Shown here in pieces: positions 36,766 through 44,536 of a stretch of DNA of 57,917 nt. The stretch is from NCBI GenBank assembly GCA_945897465.1, contig CAMDFK010000024.1:1-57917 (forward strand), in the 5' to 3' direction. Origin of the DNA: Limnohabitans sp. Rim8. GTDB lineage: Bacteria > Pseudomonadota > Gammaproteobacteria > Burkholderiales > Burkholderiaceae_C. Both the position numbers and the translations under genes were made by a program. The notes beneath the pieces were generated by a model. That model saw only the letters and a list, made by a program, of their open reading frames with translations, had not been told where the DNA came from and did not search any database. Numbering within the stretch: the first letter of the stretch is position 1; each line of letters begins with the position of its first letter.

Positions 36766-38172
36766 ATGAAAGCCATGGACATCGGCCTAGTAGGCCTGGG
36801 CGTGATGGGTGAAAACCTCGCCCTGAACCTGGAGCGCAACGGCTTTTCGGTAGCGGGCTTTGACCTGGATGCCCACAAGCGCGACCACTTCGCGCAACGC
36901 ACCCAAGGTCTGAAAGCTCAGGCCAGCGCCAGCTTGGCCGAACTGGTGGGCAGCCTGTCGGTGCCCCGGCGCGTTTGGATGATGGTGCCCGCTGGCGCGG
37001 CCGTTGACCAGGTGCTGGCGCAGATCACCCCCCTCATGTCGCCCGGCGATGTGCTGATCGACGGCGGCAACACGCTGTTCACCGACACCCAGCGGCGCAT
37101 CGACGCGCTGCGTGCATCGGGCATTTGGTATGTGGGCTCGGGCGTGAGTGGCGGCGAAGAGGGCGCTTTGCGGGGCCCAGCCCTCATGCCCGGCGGATCG
37201 CCCGAGGCCTGGCCACTGGTCAAGCCTTTGCTGCAGGCGATTGCCGCCAAAGCCGAAGATGGCCAGCCGTGCTGCGAATGGATGGGTCCGGGCGGCGCGG
37301 GCCATTTTGTGAAGATGGTGCACAACGCCATCGAGTACGCCGACATGCAAATGATTTGCGAGGCTTATGCCTTGATGCAAAAGCTGGGCATGTCGGCCCC
37401 AGAAATCGGTGAAGTCTTCGCCACTTGGAACGAGGGCGAGCTGGGCAGTTACCTGATCGATACCACCGCCAAAATTTTGCAGCACACCGATCCCGAGACG
37501 GGAGCACCTTTGGTGGACATGATTTTGGACACCGCCGAGCAAAAAGGCACAGGCAAATGGGCCAGCCAGGTGGCGCTCGATTTAGGCGTGCCCGCGCCCA
37601 CCATTGCCGAGGCGGTGTTCGCCCGAACCTTGAGTGCCATCAAAACCGAGCGCGTGGCAGCGGCTCAGGTTTTGCACGGTCCTGCAACCACGACCTGGCC
37701 AGAGCGTGGCCTGGTGTTGGACCAGCTGCGCGGTGCCCTGATGGCCGCCAAGGTTTGCGCCTACGCCCAGGGCTTTGCTTTGATGCGGGCCGCCGACCGC
37801 GAGCAGCAGTGGCAACTGCCCATGGCCCAGGTGGCCCAAGTCTGGCGTGCGGGCTGCATCATCCGTGCCCACCTGCTCGAAGACATTCGCCGCGCCTACA
37901 GCGGTCAGGCCGATTTGCCCAATTTGTTGGTGGACCCGCACTTTGTTCGTGTCATGGCCGACAACCAGCAGGATCTGCGCGAAGTGGTGGCCCAGGCCGC
38001 ATTGCACGGCGTGCCCATGCCCGCCTTCATGAGTGCCCTGAGTTATTACGACGCTTACCGCTCAGCGCGTTTGCCCGCCAACTTGTTACAAGCCCAGCGC
38101 GATTTTTTTGGCGCCCACACCTACCAGCGCACGGACCGTGCAGGCAAGTTTCACACGCGCTGGGGTGATTGA
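36766..38172 (+). CDS. gnd: 6-phosphogluconate dehydrogenase, decarboxylating
   Basis: Oxidative pentose phosphate enzyme making ribulose 5-phosphate, CO2 and NADPH. The 468-residue protein has DIGLVGLGVMGENLALNLERNGFSVAGFD (dinucleotide fold), GGNTLFTDTQRR, the signature GVSGGEEGALRGPALMPGG, GAGHFVKMVHNAIEYADMQ (catalytic Lys) and a helical C-terminal domain ending in QAQRDFFGAHTYQRTDRAGKFHTRWGD. AAAGGA precedes the ATG at 36766. The 272-base gap before it holds no other gene that I can support. Confidence 0.96.
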   Translation: MKAMDIGLVGLGVMGENLALNLERNGFSVAGFDLDAHKRDHFAQRTQGLKAQASASLAELVGSLSVPRRVWMMVPAGAAVDQVLAQITPLMSPGDVLIDGGNTLFTDTQRRIDALRASGIWYVGSGVSGGEEGALRGPALMPGGSPEAWPLVKPLLQAIAAKAEDGQPCCEWMGPGGAGHFVKMVHNAIEYADMQMICEAYALMQKLGMSAPEIGEVFATWNEGELGSYLIDTTAKILQHTDPETGAPLVDMILDTAEQKGTGKWASQVALDLGVPAPTIAEAVFARTLSAIKTERVAAAQVLHGPATTTWPERGLVLDQLRGALMAAKVCAYAQGFALMRAADREQQWQLPMAQVAQVWRAGCIIRAHLLEDIRRAYSGQADLPNLLVDPHFVRVMADNQQDLREVVAQAALHGVPMPAFMSALSYYDAYRSARLPANLLQAQRDFFGAHTYQRTDRAGKFHTRWGD

Positions 38173-38190
38173 AGCGAGCCGGCCGGCCGC

Positions 38191-39360
38191 TCAGCCCAGC
38201 CAACCGATGCGGTCCAGTGTCCAGAAAAAGCCCAGAACCACAATGGCAGCCGAGCCCCCTGCGACGATGACCCAGCGGTAAAAGCGGGTATGGCGCAAGA
38301 GCCAAGCGATGGGCAGGAACACCAACACGATGGCCAACTGGCCCAATTCCACGCCCACATTGAAGCCGCCCAGGGCCGCGACCAATGCGCTGGCAGGCAA
38401 TCCCAAGTCCAGCAGCACGCTGGCAAAACCAAAACCATGAACCAGGCCAAATACAAAGGCCAAGCGCCAGCGCTTGAGCGAGTTGACGCCCAGCAAATTG
38501 TTCAAGGCGGCCAGCACCACCGACAAGGCAATCGCAGGCTCCACCAAGTCGGGCGGGGGTGTGAGCCACTCCATGATGGTCAGGCCCAGCGTGATGGAAT
38601 GCGCCACCGTGAACGCTGTGACGACGGCCAGCACATCCATCAGCACAGGTCTGGCCTGCGGCGCCGCAGGCCATTGGGTGATTCTTTGGCGCGAAGGCAA
38701 TAAGGGCGCCAGCACCAACAAGCTGAGCAAAAAGACAATGTGGTCGATACCGATCCAGATGTGCCACACCCCTTCGATGATGTAACGGCCAAAAACCCGC
38801 CAGGCGCTGCTGTCTGCGCGGCTCACCTGCGCCTCAGGGCGCTCGGGGCTGAGCAAGGCGCTGGTTTGCAAGCCCGGCAAATCGACTTTCAGCAGGCCGC
38901 GGTGAAGGCTGTCTTGCGCAAACATCAGGCTGTATCGCAAAGCCAGATTGACCTCTGAAAGGTTCGCAATATCCGGGCAATCGGGCAACCATTGCACACT
39001 CAAATAGGTGCCGTCGGCGTGCTCGCTGGCTTGCAGGTCAGCTTTGCCCAAGCGGCATTGCTGGCCTGCAGCACTCAGCTGCAAACCTTGGTCGAGCCAG
39101 CTGGCCAGCTCAGCGCTGCGCCTTTCGGTCTCGCCCCAGGTGACTTGTCCGTCGCGGTCGGCATCCAGGTCAAACACCAGGTCCACATCGCGCAGATGGA
39201 GGTCGGCACGCAAAGTCAGCGAGCCCGATGGAGCGCTGAGCGTCAGGTAACTGTTGCTGCTGGAATGCGCCAAGGCCGCGCCCGAACCCAGCAAGGCGGC
39301 CACGAAGACCCACAGGCTGAACACCATACGCGCCTGCTGGCGGAGGAGTCGACTGATCAT
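38191..39360 (-). CDS. HupE/UreJ-like membrane protein with EF-hand-like loop, second locus
   Basis: A 389-residue protein from the ATG at 39360, which overlaps the TPR gene's stop (ATGA). Signal peptide to about residue 32 (VAALLGSGAALAHSS). The extracytoplasmic head has an EF-hand-like loop, DADRDGQVTWGE (about 61-74). The membrane half has 6-7 segments with VWHIWIGIDHIVFLLSL, FTVAHSITLGL, FVFGLVHGFGFASVL and FNVGVELGQLAIV. It parallels the protein at 3228-4286, differing in the partner gene. Nickel transport is possible by family; no urease or hydrogenase is near. An RC of GCCGGCCGGC at the gene end separates it from gnd. Confidence 0.8.
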   Translation of the reverse strand: MISRLLRQQARMVFSLWVFVAALLGSGAALAHSSSNSYLTLSAPSGSLTLRADLHLRDVDLVFDLDADRDGQVTWGETERRSAELASWLDQGLQLSAAGQQCRLGKADLQASEHADGTYLSVQWLPDCPDIANLSEVNLALRYSLMFAQDSLHRGLLKVDLPGLQTSALLSPERPEAQVSRADSSAWRVFGRYIIEGVWHIWIGIDHIVFLLSLLVLAPLLPSRQRITQWPAAPQARPVLMDVLAVVTAFTVAHSITLGLTIMEWLTPPPDLVEPAIALSVVLAALNNLLGVNSLKRWRLAFVFGLVHGFGFASVLLDLGLPASALVAALGGFNVGVELGQLAIVLVFLPIAWLLRHTRFYRWVIVAGGSAAIVVLGFFWTLDRIGWLG

Positions 39361-40634
39361 GGGCGCTCCTTGGACCAACTCGGGTGCGCCTTGAGTTGTG
39401 TGATCAGCGGGGCCAACTGCGGATCGGTATAGCCCGTGGTTTGGGCCCATTGGACCACCGGCTCGGCTGCCCGTGCCTGCTGGCGTGCGAGTGCGGCCTG
39501 TGCAAACAACACCGCATCAGGCGGCTCCTTTTGTTGTTGCCAGTTTTCGATGGACAGGGCCAGGCCTGCCGCCAGATCTTGGCCGTAAGCAATTTGGTAA
39601 ATCAGTTTGGGCCGTTCAATCAGCGACTCTTGGCGCAGCGCTTGTGACTGCAGACGCGCCGCCATCTGCTGGGCCAAAGCGGCCTCATCCGGGGCTTTCA
39701 GGCCGCGGCTGGCCAGCAGGGCTTGCATCAGCAAAGCGTCGGTCAAGTTGCTGTTGAGCTGGGTCGAGTTGGCAGTGGCGACGGCTTTGGCTTGCTGGAA
39801 CCGCCCCTGCTGGTTGAGCAAATCTGCCAATGACAGTCTGAGCAAATGCGATTGCGGATGGACTTGCAAAAGCCGTTGCCAAAGCGCGATGGCCTGCTCG
39901 GGCTGTTGGGCCACACGGTGCGCCTCGCCCAGATGAAAGCCGATCCACACTTGGGAGGCGGCATCTTGGTAGTCGGGCAAGCGGATGGATGCGCTCAGTT
40001 TTTGCACGGCCGCCAAAGCCTGGCCCGTGCGGTATGCCAGCACAGCACTGTAAATCTGGCCTTCTTGTGGACCAAAAAGCCGTGCGATGTCTTCGCTGTC
40101 TTGCTGGGCGGCGTCCATATTGGCCAACAGCAAATGCAGTGCGAAGCGCCAAGACCAGAACTCCGCACGCGCAGGGTCCAGGGCAATGGCTCGGTTGATG
40201 TCTTGCAAGCCGCCATCGAAGTCGTGAAACCCCTGCTTGACCAAACCGCGCATGAAATGGCCGTCAGCGGGCAGATCCGCCGCTTGCCACCAAGGCGTCA
40301 AAGCCGCTTTGGCCGAACCAAACCAGCGCAAATCGCCCTCGTTGAAACCCAAGGTGAACACGGCTCGGGCATAGGCCAGTGCGGCTGGCAAGTCTTGTGG
40401 TTGGGCTCGCCAGGCTTGGTCCAAGGCCCGCAGCGAACTGGAGCGGCCACCCGCTGTATGGACCGAAGCGGCCAAAACGACCGCAGAAGCCTGCGGCAGA
40501 AAACGGTCTTGAGCAATGGCGCCCTGACCCCCCAGCATACCCCCAAGCGCCCAAGCGACGCAGTGACCGACACGCCAGTCAATGGCCAGCCTGACCGCTT
40601 GAGAAGGCGACCACGGTGCAGGGGCTTTGGTCAT
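39357..40634 (-). CDS. Secreted TPR-repeat protein coupled to the HupE-like gene
   Basis: About 425 residues (ATG at 40634; an ATG at 40667 would add 11). A weak signal-like segment covers residues 20-50 (GHCVAWALGGMLGGQGAIAQ). Tetratricopeptide-like repeats run from about 75 to 320, for example GGLQDINRAIALDPARAEFWSWRFALHLLLANMDAAQQD and QPEQAIALWQRLLQVHPQSHLLRLSLADLLNQQGR. The TPR region suggests a scaffold for protein binding in the periplasm. Stop overlaps the HupE start, so both are one unit. Divergent from the 50-residue peptide gene at 40740. Confidence 0.75.
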   Translation of the reverse strand: MTKAPAPWSPSQAVRLAIDWRVGHCVAWALGGMLGGQGAIAQDRFLPQASAVVLAASVHTAGGRSSSLRALDQAWRAQPQDLPAALAYARAVFTLGFNEGDLRWFGSAKAALTPWWQAADLPADGHFMRGLVKQGFHDFDGGLQDINRAIALDPARAEFWSWRFALHLLLANMDAAQQDSEDIARLFGPQEGQIYSAVLAYRTGQALAAVQKLSASIRLPDYQDAASQVWIGFHLGEAHRVAQQPEQAIALWQRLLQVHPQSHLLRLSLADLLNQQGRFQQAKAVATANSTQLNSNLTDALLMQALLASRGLKAPDEAALAQQMAARLQSQALRQESLIERPKLIYQIAYGQDLAAGLALSIENWQQQKEPPDAVLFAQAALARQQARAAEPVVQWAQTTGYTDPQLAPLITQLKAHPSWSKERP

Positions 40635-40671
40635 CTGGTGGGATCTTTCAAGGAATTTGTCTAACATGTAA

Positions 40672-40695
40672 AAGTGTCTGAAATCTCAGGCACTT
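40672..40695. promoter_or_regulatory. Inverted repeat in the divergent TPR/peptide promoter region
   Basis: AAGTGTCTGA and TCAGGCACTT pair at 9 of 10 positions around AATC. It lies between the divergent starts at 40634 and 40740 and may bind a regulator or form a hairpin. Confidence 0.4.
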
Positions 40696-40739
40696 GATTT
40701 TGAATCTTTTCTTCAACCTCATTCCCATAAGGTGTTTCT

Positions 40740-40892
40740 ATGAAAACCGTGATGACCGCCCTTGTTTCCGCTGTGATGCTGATGTCCGCGCCCGCCTTCG
40801 CAGGCAGCCATGGCGGCGGCAAAATGGACGACAAAAAAGTTGACTGCTCGAAAAAAGAAAACGAGAAGAACCCTGCTTGCGTCAAGAAGTAA
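40740..40892 (+). CDS. 50-residue secreted Lys-rich peptide
   Basis: A short gene with AAGGTG 6 bases before its ATG and a strong terminator 18 bases after its stop. The peptide has a signal sequence (MKTVMTALVSAVMLMSAPAF, cleavage after AFA) and a mature tail of about 29 residues rich in Lys, Gly and Asp with two Cys (VDCSKKE and PACVKK). I do not know the family. Gene architecture (RBS, signal, terminator) makes it credible. Divergent from the TPR-HupE unit. A Cys-pair and Lys/Asp-rich tail could bind metal (inference). Confidence 0.7.
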   Translation: MKTVMTALVSAVMLMSAPAFAGSHGGGKMDDKKVDCSKKENEKNPACVKK

Positions 40893-40910
40893 TTTTTCTT
40901 GGCTCTTCGC

Positions 40911-40936
40911 AAAAACCCCTCTTGAGGGGTTTTTTC
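40911..40936 (+). terminator. Rho-independent terminator of the small peptide gene
   Basis: AAAACCCCTC, loop TTGA, and GGGGTTTTTT form a strong stem with a T-run, ending the 40740-40892 transcript. Confidence 0.9.
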
Positions 40937-40995
40937 ACGTCTGCAGTGTCTGATTTTTCTGATGGGCTCCTTCAAGTGAACAAGAACCCTATTCC

Positions 40996-41049
40996 GTAAC
41001 AATGCGCTTTCGTGTCAAAGTTTCATGACATCGCCTAATATGACGTCAT
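40996..41049. promoter_or_regulatory. GTAAC element and ATGACGTCAT palindrome upstream of second gap
   Basis: GTAAC at 40996-41000 matches the core seen before pgk, pyk, fba and the first gap. A perfect 10-base palindrome ATGACGTCAT at 41040-41049, 61 bases before the start, may be an operator. Both are unproven. Confidence 0.3.
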
Positions 41050-41109
41050 CCGAAGCGCACCCGTTCAGGGTGGGCAGCAGCTTCAAACTCCAACGAAAGT
41101 GAGACCCCC

Positions 41110-42111
41110 ATGACCACCAAAATCGGCATCAACGGATTTGGCCGCATCGGCCGCATGGTGCTGCGAGCCGCGGTACAAAACTTCCAGGATGTCCAGATCG
41201 TCGGCATCAACGACCTGCTCGAGCCCGAGTACCTGGCCTATATGCTGGAGTACGACAGCGTGCATGGCCGTTTTCAGGGCACGCTGTCGGTCGAGGGCAG
41301 CACCTTGATCGTGAACGGTCAACGCATCCGCCTCACGCAAGAGCGCGATCCGGCCAACCTCAAGTGGGACGAAGTGGGCGCTGACGTGGTGATCGAAGCC
41401 ACAGGCTTGTTTCTGGACAAGGACAGCGCCGGCAAACACCTGAGCGCAGGGGCTAAGAAGGTGGTCATGTCTGCGCCATCGAAAGACGACACGCCGATGT
41501 TTGTGTACGGCGTGAACCATGCGTCCTACGCAGGCCAGGCCATCATCAGCAACGCCAGCTGCACCACCAACGCGTTGGCCCCCATCACCAAAGTGCTGAA
41601 CGACAAATGGGGCATCCAACGTGGCCTGATGACCACCGTGCATGCCACCACCGCCACCCAAAAAACCGTGGACGGCCCGAGCACCAAAGATTGGCGCGGC
41701 GGACGCGGCATTTTGGAAAACATCATCCCAAGCAGCACCGGGGCGGCCAAAGCGGTGGGCGTAGTGATTCCCGAGATCAAAGGCCGACTGACCGGCGTGG
41801 CGGTGCGTGTGCCCACCAGCGATGTGTCACTGGTGGATTTGACCGCCGAGCTGAACAGTCCTGCCACCTATGCCGAAATCTGCGCCGAGATGAAAGCGCA
41901 AAGCCAAGGGGCGCTCAAGGGCGTGTTGGGTTACACCGAAGCCAAGGTGGTGTCGACCGATTTCCGGGGCGAGGTCTGCACCAGCGTGTTCGATGCCGAA
42001 GCGGGCATGGCGCTCGACAGCACCTTCATCAAGGTCATGGCCTGGTACGACAACGAGTGGGGTTATTCCAACAAGTGCCTGGAGATGGCGCGGGTGGTCA
42101 GCCAAGCATAA
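41110..42111 (+). CDS. gap: Glyceraldehyde-3-phosphate dehydrogenase, type I (second paralogue)
   Basis: A 333-residue GAPDH with [27 protein letters not shown], the active-site [27 protein letters not shown] and [15 protein letters not shown]. It shares most motifs with the gene at 32437 but differs at several coenzyme-near positions ([13 protein letters not shown] instead of [13 protein letters not shown]). One copy may serve glycolysis and the other gluconeogenesis/Calvin cycle; which is which cannot be read. A terminator at 42175-42200 follows. Confidence 0.95.
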   Translation: MTTKIGINGFGRIGRMVLRAAVQNFQDVQIVGINDLLEPEYLAYMLEYDSVHGRFQGTLSVEGSTLIVNGQRIRLTQERDPANLKWDEVGADVVIEATGLFLDKDSAGKHLSAGAKKVVMSAPSKDDTPMFVYGVNHASYAGQAIISNASCTTNALAPITKVLNDKWGIQRGLMTTVHATTATQKTVDGPSTKDWRGGRGILENIIPSSTGAAKAVGVVIPEIKGRLTGVAVRVPTSDVSLVDLTAELNSPATYAEICAEMKAQSQGALKGVLGYTEAKVVSTDFRGEVCTSVFDAEAGMALDSTFIKVMAWYDNEWGYSNKCLEMARVVSQA

Positions 42112-42174
42112 GCCCGCGCACTTGTGTGCCAGGGCGTGGGGCAAGCTCCTCGCCATGACCGACAATCGCCAGAC

Positions 42175-42200
42175 AACGCCCATGTTTTGATGGGCGTTTT
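42175..42200 (+). terminator. Rho-independent terminator of the second gap
   Basis: AACGCCCAT, loop GTTTTG, and ATGGGCGTTTT; placed between gap and the LRR-kinase gene. Confidence 0.8.
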
Positions 42201-42219
42201 CATTGGCTGATGGATTCCC

Positions 42220-43530
42220 ATGCACACCCTGGAACAACTGCGCAGCGGCGCTCTGGCGGGCACGCGCCGCCTCGATCTGTCTTGTGGTCTGAGCGAACTG
42301 CCCGAAGAAATTTTCGCCTTGGCCGACACGCTGGAGGTGCTCAACCTCAGTGGCAACCGCTTGCGCGAATTGCCGCACCAGCAGACACGCCTGCACAAGC
42401 TGCAGGTCTTGTTTGCTTCGGACAACGACTTTGAGGTGTTGCCCGAAGTACTGGGCGACTGCCCGGCTTTGCACATGGTGGGCTTCAAAGCCAACCGCAT
42501 TGCCGAAGTGCCCGCCGCCGCGCTGCCGCCCGCTTTGCGCTGGCTCACACTCACCGACAACGCGATCGGCCACTTGCCCGCTGAACTGGGCCAACGCCCG
42601 GCTTTGCAAAAGCTGATGCTGGCGGGCAACCGGTTGCGGGCTTTGCCCGACAGCCTGCAGCAAGCCCACCGTCTGGAGCTGCTGCGCATTTCGGCCAATC
42701 GGCTCAGCGAGGTGCCCGTTTGGCTGACCGAGTTGCCGCGCCTGTCCTGGCTGGCGCTGGCGGGCAATGACATGGGCTGGGATTGCCCTGCAGGGCACGC
42801 GCTGCCGAGCATCGCTTGGTCCGATTTGACGCACGGCCCGTTGCTGGGCGAGGGCGCTTCAGGCCACATTTACCAAGTGCAGGCCAGGGGCTGGCCGCAA
42901 CCCTTGGCACTCAAGCTCTTCAAAGGCGAGGTGACCAGCGACGGCTTGCCCGAAGACGAGCTGGCCGCCTGCTTGGCGGCCGGGCAACACCCAGCACTGA
43001 CCACGCCCGTGGCGCGGCTCATGGGCCACCCCGCGCAGGCCCAGGGTTTGCTCATGCCGTTGATTCCTTCGGCTCACGTCAATCTGGCGGGTCCGCCCAG
43101 CCTGCAAAGCTGCACCCGGGACGTGTACCCGAGAGGCTTCAATCTGTCAGCTGATTTAGCCCTGCGCATTGCCCGCGATGTGGCGGGTGCCGTGGCGCAC
43201 CTGCACCAGTTTGGTGTGATGCACGGCGACTTGTACGCGCACAACATTCTGATCGACCCTGTGCACGGTCAGGCCCGATTGGGCGATTTTGGGGCGGCCA
43301 CGCTGCTGCCAGCCGAACAACCTGATCGGCGCCAAAGCCTGCTGGCGCTGGAGGTGCGGGCCTTGGGCTGTTTACTGGAAGAGTTGGGCGCGGCCTCACT
43401 TGCGCATACGGACAGCCCGGCTGTTCAGGCTATACAAAACCTGGCCCAGGCCTGCTTGACAGATCAGCCGCATCAACGGCCGAGCGTGATGGCGGTGGCC
43501 CAGGCCCTGCAAGCCATCGAAGGCTTCTAA
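42220..43530 (+). CDS. Leucine-rich-repeat protein with C-terminal Ser/Thr-type kinase domain
   Basis: A 436-residue soluble protein. Residues 1-185 are leucine-rich repeats (e.g. LEVLNLSGNRLRELP, LRWLTLTDNAIGHLP, LLRISANRLSEVP) with a period of about 23. Residues about 203-436 are a kinase fold: LLGEGASGHIYQ (Gly loop), LALKLFKGE (VAIK-like Lys), VMHGDLYAHNIL (catalytic loop HxDxxxxN) and LGDFGAATLL (DFG). The loop has HGD, not HRD, a bacterial variant. All core residues are present, so activity is likely; substrate unknown. No membrane segment is visible. LRR-plus-kinase order is the reverse of plant receptor kinases only in lacking the membrane span. Confidence 0.88.
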   Translation: MHTLEQLRSGALAGTRRLDLSCGLSELPEEIFALADTLEVLNLSGNRLRELPHQQTRLHKLQVLFASDNDFEVLPEVLGDCPALHMVGFKANRIAEVPAAALPPALRWLTLTDNAIGHLPAELGQRPALQKLMLAGNRLRALPDSLQQAHRLELLRISANRLSEVPVWLTELPRLSWLALAGNDMGWDCPAGHALPSIAWSDLTHGPLLGEGASGHIYQVQARGWPQPLALKLFKGEVTSDGLPEDELAACLAAGQHPALTTPVARLMGHPAQAQGLLMPLIPSAHVNLAGPPSLQSCTRDVYPRGFNLSADLALRIARDVAGAVAHLHQFGVMHGDLYAHNILIDPVHGQARLGDFGAATLLPAEQPDRRQSLLALEVRALGCLLEELGAASLAHTDSPAVQAIQNLAQACLTDQPHQRPSVMAVAQALQAIEGF

Positions 43531-43534
43531 GGCC

Positions 43535-44428
43535 TTAAGTCTTGACGATCGTTACCTGATTGAGCTGGGCCTGCGCCTTGACCAGCGAGGGCACCATCTC
43601 GCTGCCAAAGCCCAAAGCCACGGCCGTGTTCAGGGCTTGGTGCACGCTGGTGCCGATGATGGAGGGCACTTTCACGCTCTCGGTCAGGTGTGAGTAATAA
43701 CGCAAATCCTTGGCCGCGTTGTTCAGCTCGAACTTCATCGCGCCATAGTCGCCTTGCAGGGTTTTGCTCATCAGCTGAAACAGGCCTGAATTCACGCCGC
43801 CAGCCGAGATGACCTGCACCACTTTGTCCAGGTCCACGCCCGCTTTGGCGCCCACCGCAAAGGCCTCGGCTGTGGCGGTGCAAATGGCCTGCGCCACAAA
43901 GTTGTTGAGCAGCTTGACGACATGGCCCGAGCCCATCTCGCCCACATGGAACACGTTTTCGCTGTACGCGCGGATGACCGGCTCGATGCGGGCAAACACC
44001 TCGGGCGTTGCCCCCACCATGGAATTGAGCTTGCCCGCTTCGGCTTCGATGGGCGTGCGTGTGAGCGGCGCGTCCACATAAATCACGTCCTGCGCGGCAC
44101 ACAGTGCGGCCAGGCGGCGGGTGGACTCGGGCTCGCTGGTGGAGGTGTCGATGACGATCAGGCCTGCGCGTGCCTTGGACAAAATGCCGCCCGGCCCGGC
44201 CACCACCGCCTCGACCTGGGGCGAGCCGGTCACGCAAATGAGCACCACATCACAAACGGCCAAGTCGGCATAACTGCCCACCTGGCGGGCGCCTGCGGCC
44301 AACAGGTCTTGCACGGGCGCAATGCGCTGGTGCACCGAAATCGACAAGTCAAACCCCTTGGCCCGGATGTTCTTGGCCATGCCATGGCCCATCAAACCCG
44401 AAGCGCCGATAAATCCGATGTGTTGCAT
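43535..44428 (-). CDS. NAD(P)-dependent beta-hydroxyacid dehydrogenase
   Basis: A 297-residue member of the 3-hydroxyisobutyrate dehydrogenase family. MQHIGFIGASGLMGHGMAKN is the nucleotide fold (ATG at 44428), DAPLTRTPIEAEAGKLNSMVG is the substrate loop (the usual SGG is replaced by TRTP) and GSGHVVKLLNNFVAQ holds the catalytic Lys. These enzymes oxidise short 3-hydroxy acids such as tartronate semialdehyde's reduced form. The TRTP loop suggests a subgroup of its own; substrate unknown. Convergent with the LRR-kinase, 4 bases apart. Confidence 0.9.
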   Translation of the reverse strand: MQHIGFIGASGLMGHGMAKNIRAKGFDLSISVHQRIAPVQDLLAAGARQVGSYADLAVCDVVLICVTGSPQVEAVVAGPGGILSKARAGLIVIDTSTSEPESTRRLAALCAAQDVIYVDAPLTRTPIEAEAGKLNSMVGATPEVFARIEPVIRAYSENVFHVGEMGSGHVVKLLNNFVAQAICTATAEAFAVGAKAGVDLDKVVQVISAGGVNSGLFQLMSKTLQGDYGAMKFELNNAAKDLRYYSHLTESVKVPSIIGTSVHQALNTAVALGFGSEMVPSLVKAQAQLNQVTIVKT

Positions 44429-44536
44429 GTGAGTCTCTGCTGTGTGGTGAAAGAGAAGTCTATTTTGGAAGAAATGGCCAGACCAGGGTGTCGCCTGAGC
44501 AGCCCTGGGGCGCCCCAACCCTGGCTAACATGGTGC

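Noticed and set aside
40661-41002. Minus-strand frame over the small peptide gene
   Set aside because: The plus-strand peptide has a ribosome site, signal peptide and terminator; the minus frame has none.
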